Assembly (NCBI GenBank): GCA_031472005.1
Contig: PZJY01000003.1
Location: 1-64,000, forward strand
Direction of reading: 5' to 3'
DNA from: Tetracladium setigerum
Taxonomy: Eukaryota > Ascomycota > Leotiomycetes > Helotiales
Length of the DNA stretch: 64,000 nucleotides
The notes beneath the pieces were generated by a model that saw only the letters and a program-made list of their open reading frames with translations, did no database searches and had not been told where the DNA came from. The position numbers and the translations under genes were made by a program. Shown piece after piece: positions 23,009-34,185 of this stretch (position 1 is the first letter of the stretch; each line of letters starts with the position of its first letter).

Positions 23009-24732
23009 ATGACTGAAAAAAGCAGCATCAAATCCGTTGCTATAATCGGCGCTGGAGCTGCTGGTACGTAACGTCAACTTCTTTCACCACCCCATCTTTA
23101 CAGTTTATATGATTGACCGTCAAATATAGGAGCAGTAACTGCTGCGGCGTTTGCAGCCGAGCAATACTTTACAACCATCAAGGTCTTTGAGCGAAGGGAA
23201 AGTGCAGGAGGAACATGGTAAATCCTCGGACATCCTAAGCACAACAACCTCTGATTGCAACAGGATTTACGACCCCTACACATCTCGAAACATTCCTATT
23301 TATCCTGGGAAATTACCAAATGAGACAGATCCACCTCTCAAAATACCATGTGGCCTCCCTAGAATTACCTTGCCGAATGAACAAGAGAGGTATTCTCAAA
23401 CACCTATCTACGACTCTCTCACGTGAGTTCATTCTCGCATTTTTGAGAGGAAGGGAAACTAAGCAGATATAGGACCAACGTCCCTTCCATTGCAATGTCA
23501 TTTTCAGATGTCCCATTCGCTTATGGACCATTCGTTCCACATCATATTCCCAGACAATATGTGGAATCCTACTTTTCCGTCCACAAAACAGACTCAATAT
23601 TGCAACTTAACACCACATTGGAAGATCTCTCTGTGGTGAATGGTAGTTTAGAGGGTGAAGAGAAATGGAAGTTGACGTTGAGAAAATACGATCCCGTTCG
23701 TCACGTCGATGAGTGGTGGGAGGAAGAGTTCAATGCTGTAGTTCTCGCAAATGGACATTATTCCATTCCATTTGTACGTATACTTGCTAAAACTTGATAT
23801 TTTCTGACTAATAAATACCATAGGTCCCAGAAGTCAGCGGACTTTCCGATTATATGAAAAAGTTTCCTGGAAAGGTGATCCATTCAAAGACCTACCGCAC
23901 ACCTCTCACATACAAAGATAAGAAGGTACTTGTTATAGGAAACTCCGCCTCAGGCCACGATGTCACAGAAGACCTGTTGTCCACAGCTCATCATCCAGTG
24001 TATCAGTCTCGTCGCTCCAAGTCACGATGGGACGGCCCTAATCCACCCGATGGTATATCGTGGAAACCTGTTGTGAAGGAATTCCTTCCCTCTGGAAGGA
24101 TACTATTTTCCGACGACACATATCTAGATATTGTAGACACAGTGATCTACTGCACAGGGTACAAAGCATCATTTCCGTTCTGGAACAAGAGGAACAACGG
24201 ACGTGAAATTTGGGATTACAGCAAAAACAAATTAGTAAATACGTACCAGCACACATTTTTCCACGATTTCAAATCATTGGGAATTGTAGGACTACCTCGC
24301 GTCCTTACCTTCCGAAGTTTTGAGTACCAGGCTATTGCACTTGCTAGATTGTTTGCGGGAAGAGAATATACGGGATTACCTAGCCAAGAAGAGCAGGAAT
24401 ACTGGGAGAGGGAGAGGGAGAAGAGAGTGAGTGAAGAGAAGAAAAAGTTCCACGATATTGAGTGGGAGAATGGAGAAACACTCTCTTGGCTGGATCAATT
24501 ATACAAAATTGCTGGACTTAGATTAGTCACTGGAGAGGGAAGAAATCCGCCTGTACTGGGGAAAGAGGTACGATGGGCAATTGAACATTTGAGGAAGTAC
24601 CCAGAACCTGAATTGATCGAGAATGAAGGTGTTGAGAGATCAGGAGTTGAAGACTCAGGCGATGAAAGCCAAATGTTAGGTGATTGGGTTGTTGTGAGAA
24701 GAGCAAAGAAGGATTTAACTGCTTTTATTTAA
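23009..24732 (+). CDS. Flavin-containing monooxygenase (five exons)
   Basis: Exons 23009-23063, 23130-23217, 23264-23422, 23473-23773 and 23824-24732 join into 503 codons plus stop. An N-terminal FAD-binding GAGAAG (residues 14-19) is split by intron 1. The family fingerprint F-x-G-x3-H-x3-Y is present as FPGKVIHSKTYR (about 215-226), the NADPH-binding GNSASG follows (240-245), and a C-terminal CTGY motif near YCTGYKASF matches the ATGY-type signature. The length is normal for class B flavin monooxygenases of the FMO type, which use NADPH and oxygen to oxygenate nucleophilic N or S atoms; the substrate cannot be told. All introns have GT..AG ends and phases agree. It reads alone on plus, with no biosynthetic cluster visible. 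It looks intact and free of RIP. Confidence 0.9.
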
Positions 24733-25399
24733 TTTGGATTATCCATAAGTTTCTACATCCGAACTTGGGGAACCCAGCTTCGATATCGTTTTAATGAAAA
24801 ACTGATCAAATTCAGGATGCGAGACAACTTTGACTTACTCCAGTAGATCAAGAGATGTTGAGGCCAATTATTTCCAGGCGGGGACTTAGATCATTTTATT
24901 GCAAAAATGGCAGCCTTCAAAGATTTTCGGCAAAGATGTTAGGGAGAATTACATCACGCACTGAGACTGGGGAATCATTAACAATTTTCACAAAAGTTGA
25001 GGGTTTTACTCAAGTCTTGATTGCACCCGCGGCTTTATTCCTCCCCAATTTGAAAAGAGTCCAGTGGAACTTTTCTCCCATTGCACTCCTTTCAAGACCC
25101 GGATTTCAACCCTACAGCCTCATATACTGGAGACAAAGAGTTACTAAAGTCAGTAGATCCCTGTTCGGGCACTCGGGTAAATTATAGCGCTCTAAATAAG
25201 CGTCTAACGTAGTCTCTTCAGTTATTAGCGGAAATTTTTGCCTTGACCTGATAATTGAAAGATTGCATAAGCGGTAAATCGTGGGTAGTTATCTGGACTC
25301 AGTTTCGGTTAGAGGCTTGACAAATACTTTTGTAATGTTTCTTTTTGTCTGTCTTGTCGACATATGCCTCCAAAATCCTTACTGCCTCATCCACAAGGA
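24733..25399. other. Spacer with weak short frames
   Basis: A 110-codon plus-strand frame at 24,855-25,187 has no recognisable motif, and its composition resembles non-coding sequence. No other feature is supported. Confidence 0.45.
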
Positions 25400-25590
25400 T
25401 GAGTTTCATACTTCTCCTTCCACTCAGAATCCGCACTTCGCAGTGCTTTCGCACCTTGCTTCTCGACAAAGAGCTTTCCCTGCTACTCGACCTTCTGGCG
25501 TCGCAGCTTTTCCGCAGCCTCCTTCTCAGACTCAAGACCAGCACGTTCCTTGGCCCAGGCGCCCTTCTCGCGACTTCGCACCTCTTAATT
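25400..25590 (-). pseudogene. Remnant of a coiled-coil gene
   Basis: One minus-strand frame reads SREKGAWAKERAGLESEKE, continues with AAEKLRRQKVE, meets a TAG (a likely former CAG), and resumes GKLFVEKQGAKALRSADSEW. The heptad-like charged pattern is typical of a coiled coil, and no start or flanking exon is evident. It looks like a decayed fragment; no function can be given. Confidence 0.45.
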
Positions 25591-25823
25591 CAATTTATGA
25601 AGACAGAACCACTTGAATTCAGTGCACTCCGTTCTGTGGATCTAGTCGCCACGACGCTTCCAAGTAAAGGATTAGTCTCGCTCATCCCATCCACTCCCGT
25701 CGCTTGATTTTCCTCTCTCATTATCGCGTAGTGGCAGAGGATAAGATATGCCACTATTAAGACTCTTCAAAGCCATCTTAGCACGGTATCCTTTCTAAGC
25801 TATATAGTAGATATAGGGATAAC

Positions 25824-26384
25824 TTACAGGCTGACAACAGTGACACATAGCGTGCAAATAGTCCATACGCCCACCCAGTATGCATCAAAGTCACCTTTCT
25901 TTCCGAAACTAAGAAAATGCCACGCATATTTAACTATCTCGAGCAACGAATTCCCTTTCCAGAAGAAGACTATGACTGCGCCAAGAACGAGGCCAATGCG
26001 TGTGTAGAAGACATGTCGAGGATGCAATTCAGAGAGGCTGTGGCATCCGAAGGTTATGATTGATACTACCGACTTGTTGATACTGTCAGAGAGGCTGTTA
26101 TGTGTGAGTCGCGATAAACTAACCCAAATGAGGACAGTAGCCTGGGCACCTCCATCGTTCCAGTGCCGATCCCAAGCACCCCGTCGACCATAACCTGCAT
26201 GCCTATCGTAAATAGGGATAGATAGTACGACCAAGACAATGGAGAGTATCTCGACTAAAATTATAGTGATCAAGACGGCGGCCTTCGTTAGCGGCGCTAT
26301 AGGAAATGGGATGCCATCTTTTGGAGCGGTGGGTGGCTTAGCAGCCTGCTCTTGAGGTATGCCCGCCTCCTCTTGTTGGGACAT
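25824..26384 (-). CDS. Small multi-pass membrane protein
   Basis: An uninterrupted frame of 186 residues. After a soluble, proline-rich N-terminus it has a strong hydrophobic segment (about residues 34-57), a weaker one near 83-92, then IGLVLGAVIVFFW (about 133-146) and a final one running to the C-terminus (about 168-186), so three or four membrane spans are likely. There is no signal peptide pattern and no family I recognise. A GTAAGT donor overlaps the stop codon region, so the C-terminus could be extended by splicing, but no open downstream exon was found. It is divergent from the membrane protein gene at 26,732, sharing about 350 bp of upstream sequence. Confidence 0.6.
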   Translation of the reverse strand: MSQQEEAGIPQEQAAKPPTAPKDGIPFPIAPLTKAAVLITIILVEILSIVLVVLSIPIYDRHAGYGRRGAWDRHWNDGGAQATVLIWVSLSRLTHNSLSDSINKSVVSIITFGCHSLSELHPRHVFYTRIGLVLGAVIVFFWKGNSLLEIVKYAWHFLSFGKKGDFDAYWVGVWTICTLCVTVVSL

Positions 26385-26731
26385 ATTCGCCTCCTGGTTT
26401 CAGGGAGGTGAAATGGAGATTCGTAGAGGAAGTAAAAGTAGAATCGGTGTAAAGTCGAAAGTCTTAGAACTGCGATAAGGTTAAGTAAAGATTAAGGCGA
26501 GGCTGTCGGGTTGCTTTGGCATACCAAGACCACCTGACCCAGCCACAAGCAAGATTAGGCAACAACCCGAAAGCCAGCCTAAACATAAGTCTGCTTACAA
26601 GTACCTTCCAGAAGCCATTTAAATATGAGTTTAAATCATAAGTCGGCCGTTAGATTATCCCTCTGAAATTGTGTCTCAAGTTGTCCTCACAGCTCTCCAG
26701 AATACACCAACCCAATACTTATCCAGGCTTC
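26385..26731. promoter_or_regulatory. Shared upstream region of a divergent membrane-protein pair
   Basis: The starts at 26,384 (minus) and 26,732 (plus) face away from each other across about 350 bp. If the upstream ATG at 26,669 is used for the plus gene, the gap is 284 bp. The arrangement would allow common regulation; no specific site can be named. Confidence 0.4.
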
Positions 26732-27530
26732 ATGGATTACAGGCGCATCGACGATATCGAGAACCCCCAATCTGAGGCCATGGACGCGGCCAACGACCAA
26801 ATCATGCGTGCACAAGAAAGGTCGTATGACATTTCTACACCTCTTCTCAGCGCATCGATGTTGAATGGCGATCACGGCGGACGAGCAGAGCAGCAAGGCA
26901 CAAATATCGGCGAGTTACAGCCACCACCATTATCGTTCCTGCAAGGACTCTGCCTATTATTCTTCAGCTTATTTCCATTAATTGTGATCGTGGGCTCTTG
27001 GGTTTATCTTTCCATTCAAGAGAAAGATCCCCTGGGATTTTCGTTTATGTCTTTTCTCCTGCTTGTCTCGTTATTTTACTCTGCCCTTGCTCTTGTACTC
27101 TTGGTATGTATCAATACTCTCTACGTAATCAAGTTGTGGTCACGAGCATCGCAGCTGGAGAATTTTGGACTAACAAACTTGAACCATTTAGCGTCCCATA
27201 ATATGTTGGGCAACACTAAAACTAGTCGATTTATTGGGAATACCTCAAGATAGGCCGAATGGCAATATTGAGGGGATAATATTGTTCATGTATGGGCTCT
27301 TGATTGTTTATTTCTTATTCTACTTGACGATATGTGTTTGGGCGCACTCAGGGGAACTCGACGAGCTCCTCAACAAACATGGTGTCTACCATGACTTCCA
27401 AACGAAAATGAAAAGGTGGGATGCCCTCGCCTATTTGACAAGGTGTCTTCTCGATAAGGCTCCAGGCCGCTTTGCCACGGTTGAAGACTTCTCTTTCTGT
27501 CTGAAAAACATCGGGGTGGAAGCTGGCTAG
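26732..27530 (+). CDS. Three-span membrane protein (two exons)
   Basis: Exons 26732-27103 and 27192-27530 give 236 residues; an in-frame ATG at 26,669 would add 21. The intron is well defined: donor GTATGT, branch ACTAAC, acceptor TTTAG. Spans are LCLLFFSLFPLIVIVGSW, a second FMSFLLLVSLFYSALALVLL, and a third, IILFMYGLLIVYFLFYL, followed by a short hydrophilic C-terminus rich in charged residues. I recognise no family. Without the splice, the first exon runs into a stop soon after the donor, and the second frame appears as a separate short ORF, which is misleading. Confidence 0.65.
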
Positions 27531-28481
27531 GTCGTCGATTTACAATTTCCCTAGGAGGAGAAGTAATTGCGGAGCATAATCACAGAGTGGATTGACGGTG
27601 TCAAAGTTTCACCGGCTTGCAAAATGCAATATCACAAGAATCCGGCGATTCGCCCTGTGACTCTGCTCATCTTGCCCCTTACTCTCCGAACACAACTAAA
27701 TCCCCCACTTCACCTGATGACCTCGCGAGCACCGGCGTGTTCTTTGTGGCAAATGCCCCCGGGATTTAGTGAATAAATCGAAGAGTCGACGAACGAAAGT
27801 CAGCAAACACCTCGACCAAGCACGGCGACGAAGTCCTCGCCTTACAGTGAAGGTCAAAGAGGCAACCGCTAGGACCTTGCGCACAACTAGAACTTGATTC
27901 TATGCTACATTCTCTGCGACGTTTAGATATTTTCACTTGCTCCAACCCATCATTCCCTAATACAGCATTGAGCCTCCTTGAGGTAATACGGTTATAGCCA
28001 TCCAAAGGTTGAGCATAAGAAAATGTGAATTAGCTGTTTGCCGAGAAGACAAATTTAAGCGAAGGCCATCTCAGTGTTCGCGTGAGCTGGGCCGACGGTG
28101 AATGAATCAAATGAAAACGGTGTTCGATTAAAATGACTGTTGGTATTAGGACAATCGATCAAATAATTTAAGGGCAAGTTTTAAAAATTAATCAAAGTAT
28201 AATTGAGATACTAACTACTAGGAAAGGGAATAAATTCATCGCGGCTACATTTCGCATCGCTCCGCATCGTCCGTCAAAGGAAATAGAAAATAAAAGGAGG
28301 CCTAAGGAAATTGCAAAGCAAAGCAACCGTGACTTATACCCCATTCGACTTCCAAGCCGCTACCTTCCTTTTCCGCCTTTATTACTTACTCCGTCAAAAT
28401 CTCTCCTACTAATCCGCGAACCTATGCAGCCTCCCCTTTACACTTGACCGCCTCCGAATCTCCACTAATCTCTTCTACATC
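27531..28481. other. Spacer, no gene seen
   Basis: Convergent 3' flanks of the membrane protein gene and the C2H2 gene. Short frames near 27,566-28,005 overlap on opposite strands with no motif. 28,100-28,300 is AT-rich. Confidence 0.5.
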
Positions 28482-29505
28482 TTAGACGTTCATTCCGTGT
28501 TTCTTTCGCTGGTGGTCAATGAGCTTGTCAGCGCGATAAAAAGCTCTAGAGCGATGACGGTTGCACCCATGAACGAGGCAGGGGTGCTGAGGTACACCAT
28601 GCTTCTGTCTATGTCGAGTCAAGTCACTCGGGCGGGTGAATGTCTTTCCACATTCAGCAAAGTCGCAGGTATGGGCGTTGTTATTGATGTTGGAACGTCG
28701 AGATACCACCGTTCTGGCAATGGGACGAGGCACCGCAGGAGCAGCCAACATACTGGTAGCATCGGCAGGCAATGCCAAGGCGTTAGACATGCCGGTAAAG
28801 GTGGGAAGAGGCGATTGATCGAAGCTTGCCATATTTTTTAAAGGATCGATAGCTGTCAAACCATCCCACGTGGTCAGCGTAGTAGGATTGGCGAAGCTGT
28901 TGTAAACACTAAAGTCGGGAAGCTGGAGAGTTGGACTAGGCTGACCGTTTGCGACGGCTGTCAAATCATCCCACTTGGTAAGTGAAGTAGAATTGGCGAA
29001 GTCATGGTAGCCACCAAGGCCAGGAAGCTGGAGAGTTGTGTCAGACCGACCGTTTGCGATGGCGTTAGAATAATCGAAAGGGTAGTCGGCCGAGTTCAAA
29101 CCAGGGATGAAGGGTTGACCAAAGCCTGGCGTTACATAACTCAAGCTTTGAGCAAACCCCTGAGGGGTTGGATCCCAAGCAGAGGTCGCAGAGACACCGA
29201 AATCCAATTCATCATTCCATCCGATAGCAGGAGTGATCACAGCGTGCTGCTGAAGTTCCCGATTGTTTGGTGACAAGTTCGGTGACCAGATGGGGATTCT
29301 CTGATGTTGGGTTGTGGTTGCATCGTGGTGAGCCTCCGCAAATGCCTGATTGGTAGAGGCGGTGTGGTTGGGAGACTGTAGATTCGCAACATCCAAACTG
29401 GAGGCATACTCACATTAGCGATAAAAAAAAAACTTACCTGGCGTAACAATTGCTACAATGCGTAACTGGTTGGTCGAAAGCATCGACGTGACCGTTTGTT
29501 CGCAT
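28482..29505 (-). CDS. C2H2 zinc-finger protein, probable transcription factor (two exons)
   Basis: Exons 29505-29438 and 29397-28482, with a 40-bp intron (GTAAGT donor, GCTAATG branch, CCTCCAG acceptor), give 327 residues. The N-terminal two thirds are low-complexity (Asn, Thr, Pro, Ser) with two similar segments (QLPGLGGYHDFANSTSLTKW and QLPDFSVYNSFANPTTLTTW), an internal duplication. The C-terminus has two fingers: CDFAECGKTF..H-x3-H (C-x4-C-x12-H-x3-H) and CLVHGCNRHR..H-x4-H. A disordered region followed by C-terminal fingers is usual for fungal regulators. It is divergent from the C2H2/ankyrin gene starting at 29,973, so the two may share control. Target genes are unknown. Confidence 0.82.
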
Positions 29506-29972
29506 ACTGGGCGACAAATGACGGGAGGACTTGCGAAATGGGGCGGCGAATAAGAGTGGAAGAGGGCGGGAAAGGGCGTAAGCGGGCGACCAATCAAAGA
29601 AATGTTGAAAAGTTGAGAGGATTTCGGACGCTATCGAGGTGGGTCGGCTCCGTGAATTTGCAGTGAAATTAAATGGAAAATCAAGAGTGGAAGCCGGTTC
29701 TTTAACATTATGGAAGACTTGGGGGCGGCTTCCATCTTTGTTAGTCCAATGCATCAGCTCAGCCCCTTGCGCAAGGGGCTACATCCAGCAGCCTCATACA
29801 GAGCTCTGGCTCATACATATCAGGCAACGATGATTGCCGCTTCTGAATATTGTTGTCTTCAATTAGAATCAATCAATCAGTCTCCCATGCGCCTGACTCG
29901 CAGTGAACAACATCCCATTTTGGCATTGCAATATCCACATCTCTTAATACAAAAACCATTCCAATAAACATC
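29506..29972. promoter_or_regulatory. Divergent promoter region between two zinc-finger genes
   Basis: 467 bp separate the start codons of the C2H2 gene (minus) and the C2H2/ankyrin gene (plus). It contains the short inverted repeat CCCCTTGCGCAAGGGG (29,762-29,777), which could be a regulator site or a hairpin. No further sites can be named. Confidence 0.5.
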
Positions 29973-31606
29973 ATGTCAAATCCACCGAGAGATACTCGAA
30001 TCAGAGGGTTGATTGAATGCGAATCATGTCCTAAATCTTTTGCTTTACGTGGACAGTACAAGTATTGCCCCCTCCCATTCTGAACTTGTCAGCAAGGCTG
30101 ACTGCTGTTTCCTTCAGTCGCCATCGTAATACCCACACGAAACCATACCTTTGCGGTCACTGCTCAGTCGGGTTTGCTCTAAGAAACGACCGGGATCGGC
30201 ACAAAGCCAAACACGGCGGACGGGTCGACACAAAATTCTACTGTAAATGGCCCGACTGCCGTTTCAAAGGTGCTTTCCGAAGGGACAATCTTTTGAAGCA
30301 TTTACGCAAGGCACACGAAGGGAAGAACGACACAGAAGAACAAGACTTGCGGAGTGAGGTTCAAGTGGTCTATAAGGAGTGCCTGAGGGAACAAAAGACA
30401 TCGACAGAACGTCTGAGCTTCATGAAAACCGTTCAGAGTGGAAACATCTCAATGGTTCTTCTATTGCTACAGAATGGGGCAGACATTGCAGAGAGAAATG
30501 ACACAGGGCAGACACCACTACATATCGCTACGCTAAACGGGAATTTAGAGATAGTACGAGTACTATTAGGCGAGGACATTGATATCGAAGCGAAGGATGA
30601 CAAGGGCATGACATCCCTTTTCTATGCCGTTAGGACCGAGAAGGAAGCGATTGTACAGATTCTTATTCAACATGGTGCTGGTGCTAGCATAATAGAGGGA
30701 AATATGGCAGGCAATACAGTGCTTCATGAAATCTCAAGTTCTGGCAATGAACGAATTGTACGCCTACTAGTGGACCGAGTAGTGGAGCTCGATGGACACG
30801 TGGATACACTAGATAGTGACCAAAAGACTGCACTATACTGGGCTACTACGAACGGCCACAGTGCAGTCGTGGCGATACTGCTGGCCGCAGGCGCTGATAG
30901 TTTGGCTATCACAAAACCATCAACTTCCAATTCAACAGAATGGTATCAGAAGGGGGCACTACTAACAGCTATAGAGCGGGGTCACAAAGCAGTAGTAGAT
31001 GTGTTCGGGGTTGCTGGCTATAACCCCAAACACTGGGATCTACATGAAGTTGTAATTGGGGGCTGTGAAGGGGTTGTGGAGAAACTCATTGCTGCTGGTG
31101 CTGATATTAATGCTATTAGTAATGGTCAGACTGCTCTAGAAGCAGCTGCAAAAAACGGCCATAAAGCAATTGTGGACAAGCTCTTGGCTGCTGGTGCCGA
31201 TGTTGATGCCAATAGAAGTTGTAATCAGACTGCTTTAGGGTTAGCTGCAGAAAACGGCCATAACGCAATTGTGGACAAGCTCTTGACTGCTGGTGCAGAT
31301 GTTAATGCTAGTAGAAGTTGGAAGGGGACTAATTTAGGGTTAGCTGCAGAAAACGGCCATAAAGCAATTGTGGACAAGCTCTTGGCTGCTGGTGCAGATG
31401 TTAATGCTAGTAGAGGTTGGAAGGGGACTGCTTTAGGAGCAGCTGCAGGAAACGGCCATAAAGCAATTGTGGACAAGCTCTTGGCTGCTGGTGCCAATGT
31501 CAATGCTCCGGCACCTACTTATGGTCTGACTGCTCTAGAATCAGCCGCACGAAGGGGCTATGAAGTAATTGTGGAAAAACTTATAGCTGCCGGTGCTGAG
31601 CGGTAG
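29973..31606 (+). CDS. C2H2 zinc-finger / ankyrin-repeat protein (two exons)
   Basis: Exons 29973-30061 and 30118-31606 give 525 residues. Including the short first exon matters: it supplies the first half of finger 1 (C16-x2-C19-x12-H32-x3-H36). Finger 2 is C42-x2-C45-x12-H58-x3-H62 and finger 3 is C72-x4-C77-x13-H91-x4-H96. From about residue 130 to the end there are some ten to twelve ankyrin repeats of 33 residues (G-x-TPLH-A and AAGADVNA motifs). The last four are nearly identical at DNA level. Ankyrin repeats bind proteins; the fingers may bind DNA, RNA or protein. C2H2-ankyrin fusions occur in fungi, and the function of this one is unknown. The frame is open and free of RIP. Confidence 0.88.
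31115..31510 (+). repeat. Four near-identical 99-bp ankyrin repeats
   Basis: The word ACGGCCATAA recurs at 31,155, 31,254, 31,353 and 31,452, exactly 99 bp apart, and most of each unit is identical. The earlier ankyrin repeats of the same gene are much more diverged, so these arose by recent tandem expansion or were homogenised. Confidence 0.9.
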
Positions 31607-32592
31607 ATATCTTTGATTTGATTTGATAATACTCAACGCCACATGCGATCATGTGCAATTGTAAATATTATTGCAAAGAATAATTCTTCGGTGTGCGACA
31701 AAATCAGAATAGAAACGTGATGTGATACGTTTGTATCAGAAGACTTTAAAAGGCTTCGATAGCTCTGTGTTCGAATACTTGTTCTCTTGTATTACTTGTA
31801 GCTTTGATAAAGAGGGCGGTGACCTTTTGTCATCTTAATCTTAAAAACCCCTAGAAGCTTCAAGTATATTGATTCGGTCAACATTCATCAGAGCTTACTG
31901 TACGGTACGTATACAGGGCAGTGGTATCGTGATGGGTTTAGCGCTTGCTAGTTACATGATACTCCGCTTAGCCTTTCTGGGAGGACTGAAAATCTTTCAA
32001 AGAATGTGGAAGGGAAGAGGATTTTGTACGCAACTATGTGCTTCTCTTGTCCCAGGACGAGAAATGGAACAATGTGAAAGAAGTGAAACCAAAAAGAATG
32101 CGCAATTTGACTGTCACAGTGTCACTCAAGACAATGCTTCCCAAGAATAGATGCCCATCTCTGTGTAAGTCTTTATTCGCCTCTCTTGGAGTCTTAATTG
32201 TAGACAATTGTATTATCAACGCACCTATATCCTCAAAGATACACGATTATTCACTCTATATTATTTCCACTTTATTTACAACTGTCTGCATGACAGCCTG
32301 TATTATAAACGCCTACAGAATGGGACAGCGTCACGCTCCTTCATCATTTATGTTTCTAAGTCCCAACAATCTATTATTTGTTTTAAGACTATTAGTATTG
32401 GTTGCATAGGAGGTGTTGTGAAAACGTTGTATTAGAAGCTCATACGGAGCAAGAGAGGGTGAGGAGCGTAAAGCTCCCTGTCACTATAAACCCTCAAATC
32501 CCCCTGCTAAATTAATTAAATTATTAATTAATCTAATCAATCCTTATAAGTTAATACGTCTTAATGTGCTAAGTATTAATCCCTTTCTTAAT
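31607..32592. other. Spacer between the ankyrin gene and the second repeat nest
   Basis: 31,869-32,435 has several short overlapping plus-strand frames; one reads KPKRMRNLTVTVSLKTMLPK, but no single frame is long or has a motif, so a decayed gene is possible and not demonstrable. From about 32,490 the sequence is AT-rich and then meets an LTR. Confidence 0.45.
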
Positions 32593-33125
32593 TGTAACGG
32601 CACTGTTCACCGGTACGATCACGTAATCAAAGCAGGGATGTATGGTGATATATGCTAGTGAATGATGATCGGTCGTAACAATAGGCTCTAATACTAAGAA
32701 AAGAAGAAAACTACCGATCAATAAGTGGCTAGAGGCCGGGCTATATACATGTCCGTAACAAGGCCGTAAGGCATCCGTAACTTCCAGGCCATTAAGTGCT
32801 CTTGCTTATGCATCGGGACTAGTCCGCAACTGGCCCGGTACTAGTGCGATCCTAGTGGTCACGTGTAGGTCATGTGTTAATAGTTATCACATCCCCCCTC
32901 CTAGAAGTGGAACTCGTCCTCGAGTTCTTAATATCTGCCAATTACGAGTAACTAATCGTATCGTATAACGCTCGAAGCGCTAATAAGATACGGCTTGGTT
33001 TCAATAATATTATTAGTCTAATTAATAAAGTGATATAATAATAGTAAATAATTTTCTCGCTTAGCTATAATAGTAATAAACGACGATGTTAATAACGGGC
33101 GTGTAACTGGCTTATATCGCTATAC
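32593..33125 (-). mobile_element. Gypsy element A2, left piece with its 299-bp 3' LTR
   Basis: The LTR is 32,593-32,891 (TGTAACGGCACTG to ATCACA), matching 56,813-57,111 with only RIP-type transitions. It is followed by 234 bp of the internal region; the element then continues at 46,626 because element A is inserted at 33,126. Pol reads on minus, so this is the 3' LTR. Confidence 0.88.
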
Positions 33126-33434
33126 TGTAGTGGTGAGGAATGGGAAGAGGGAGTGAGGAAGGGAGCTGCAGGAACTGGACTTCGGGTAGATAGTTTTTCC
33201 GTTCCGGCCTAGGAACATACATTCTTTATATATAGTATACTCACCCCTTTTAATAGGAAAGGTAGGCCACTGAAAATGAACACCTTTTCGGCCTCATTTT
33301 GATTTATACGCTGGTAGGAGCTAATTGTAAGAAGTCGAGTGCTATTTCCCTTATTGAATACTAATTAGCTTTAGTATCTTACCCCTCTAGTGCTGTCTCC
33401 TTAAGCATAGCACGACCGACATTTACTATTTATA
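33126..33434 (+). repeat. 5' LTR of element A
   Basis: 309 bp beginning TGTAGTGGTGAGG and ending ATTTATA (originally probably TTTACA, as in A'). Confidence 0.9.
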
Positions 33435-34185
33435 TTAGTGACCTACGCAGGGAGTCTCTAGTTAATCTTTATTAATAAGGAAGTAGAGGAAAGTAAAAGG
33501 AGGAAGCTATTAGTATTCAAGAGGGACTAGCAGCTGCGTAGGAGCGAAGGTGTTAAGGAGGCATCGATTAACGAAATTAGATACGTATCCGGTTATGCTC
33601 GGCTATTACGCCTAGTAAGTAAAGGATAATTTAAAGCTAAACCCAGGACGTAGGCCTGGAAAGGTATTAGGAGATATGGAGTAGCGAATGAAAGAAAGAG
33701 GCGAAAAGGCTAATATATCCCGTGCGCGGGGTATGTCGAATCGGAAAGAATAAAAGGAAAGAAAGAATTCGGCAGTTAAGGAGCACTTTATAAATAATAA
33801 GGAGAGTTAGGTAGAAATATAGTGGTTACTCTTAAAGGTTATAAAGGGGGTATCGAAATTTATTTTAATCACACTGCTACGGATATTATTAGGTTTATTA
33901 TTAATAATCGAAATCGAAACAGAAACGGAAACGATCGAGCTATTACGCGCATAGAAAGACTAACGAGCTGTCTAAATGTCCGCATATAATAGCCTGAGAA
34001 TAAAGGAAAAGGAGGAGGTGCTGGGAGTAGAAGTTGAGGGGGGAGGGGTGCTTACCTCTAGCTAGGGAAGCTAGGAGCGGACACCTTCGGGAAGCAGGAA
34101 GACATAGGAGGAGGAGAATAAGGAAAGGAATAAAGGGAAGGAAAGGGAAGTTGAAGTGTAAAGGCTTATTAGCTACCGCGGCCTT

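Noticed and set aside
24855..25187. 110-codon plus-strand frame after the monooxygenase
   Set aside because: No motif, no splice support and non-coding-like composition.
31869..32435. Several overlapping short frames after the ankyrin gene
   Set aside because: No single frame persists and no family is recognisable; at most a decayed gene.
22303..32592. Possible secondary-metabolite cluster around the monooxygenase
   Set aside because: No synthase, cyclase, transporter or pathway-specific regulator of the usual types is next to it.
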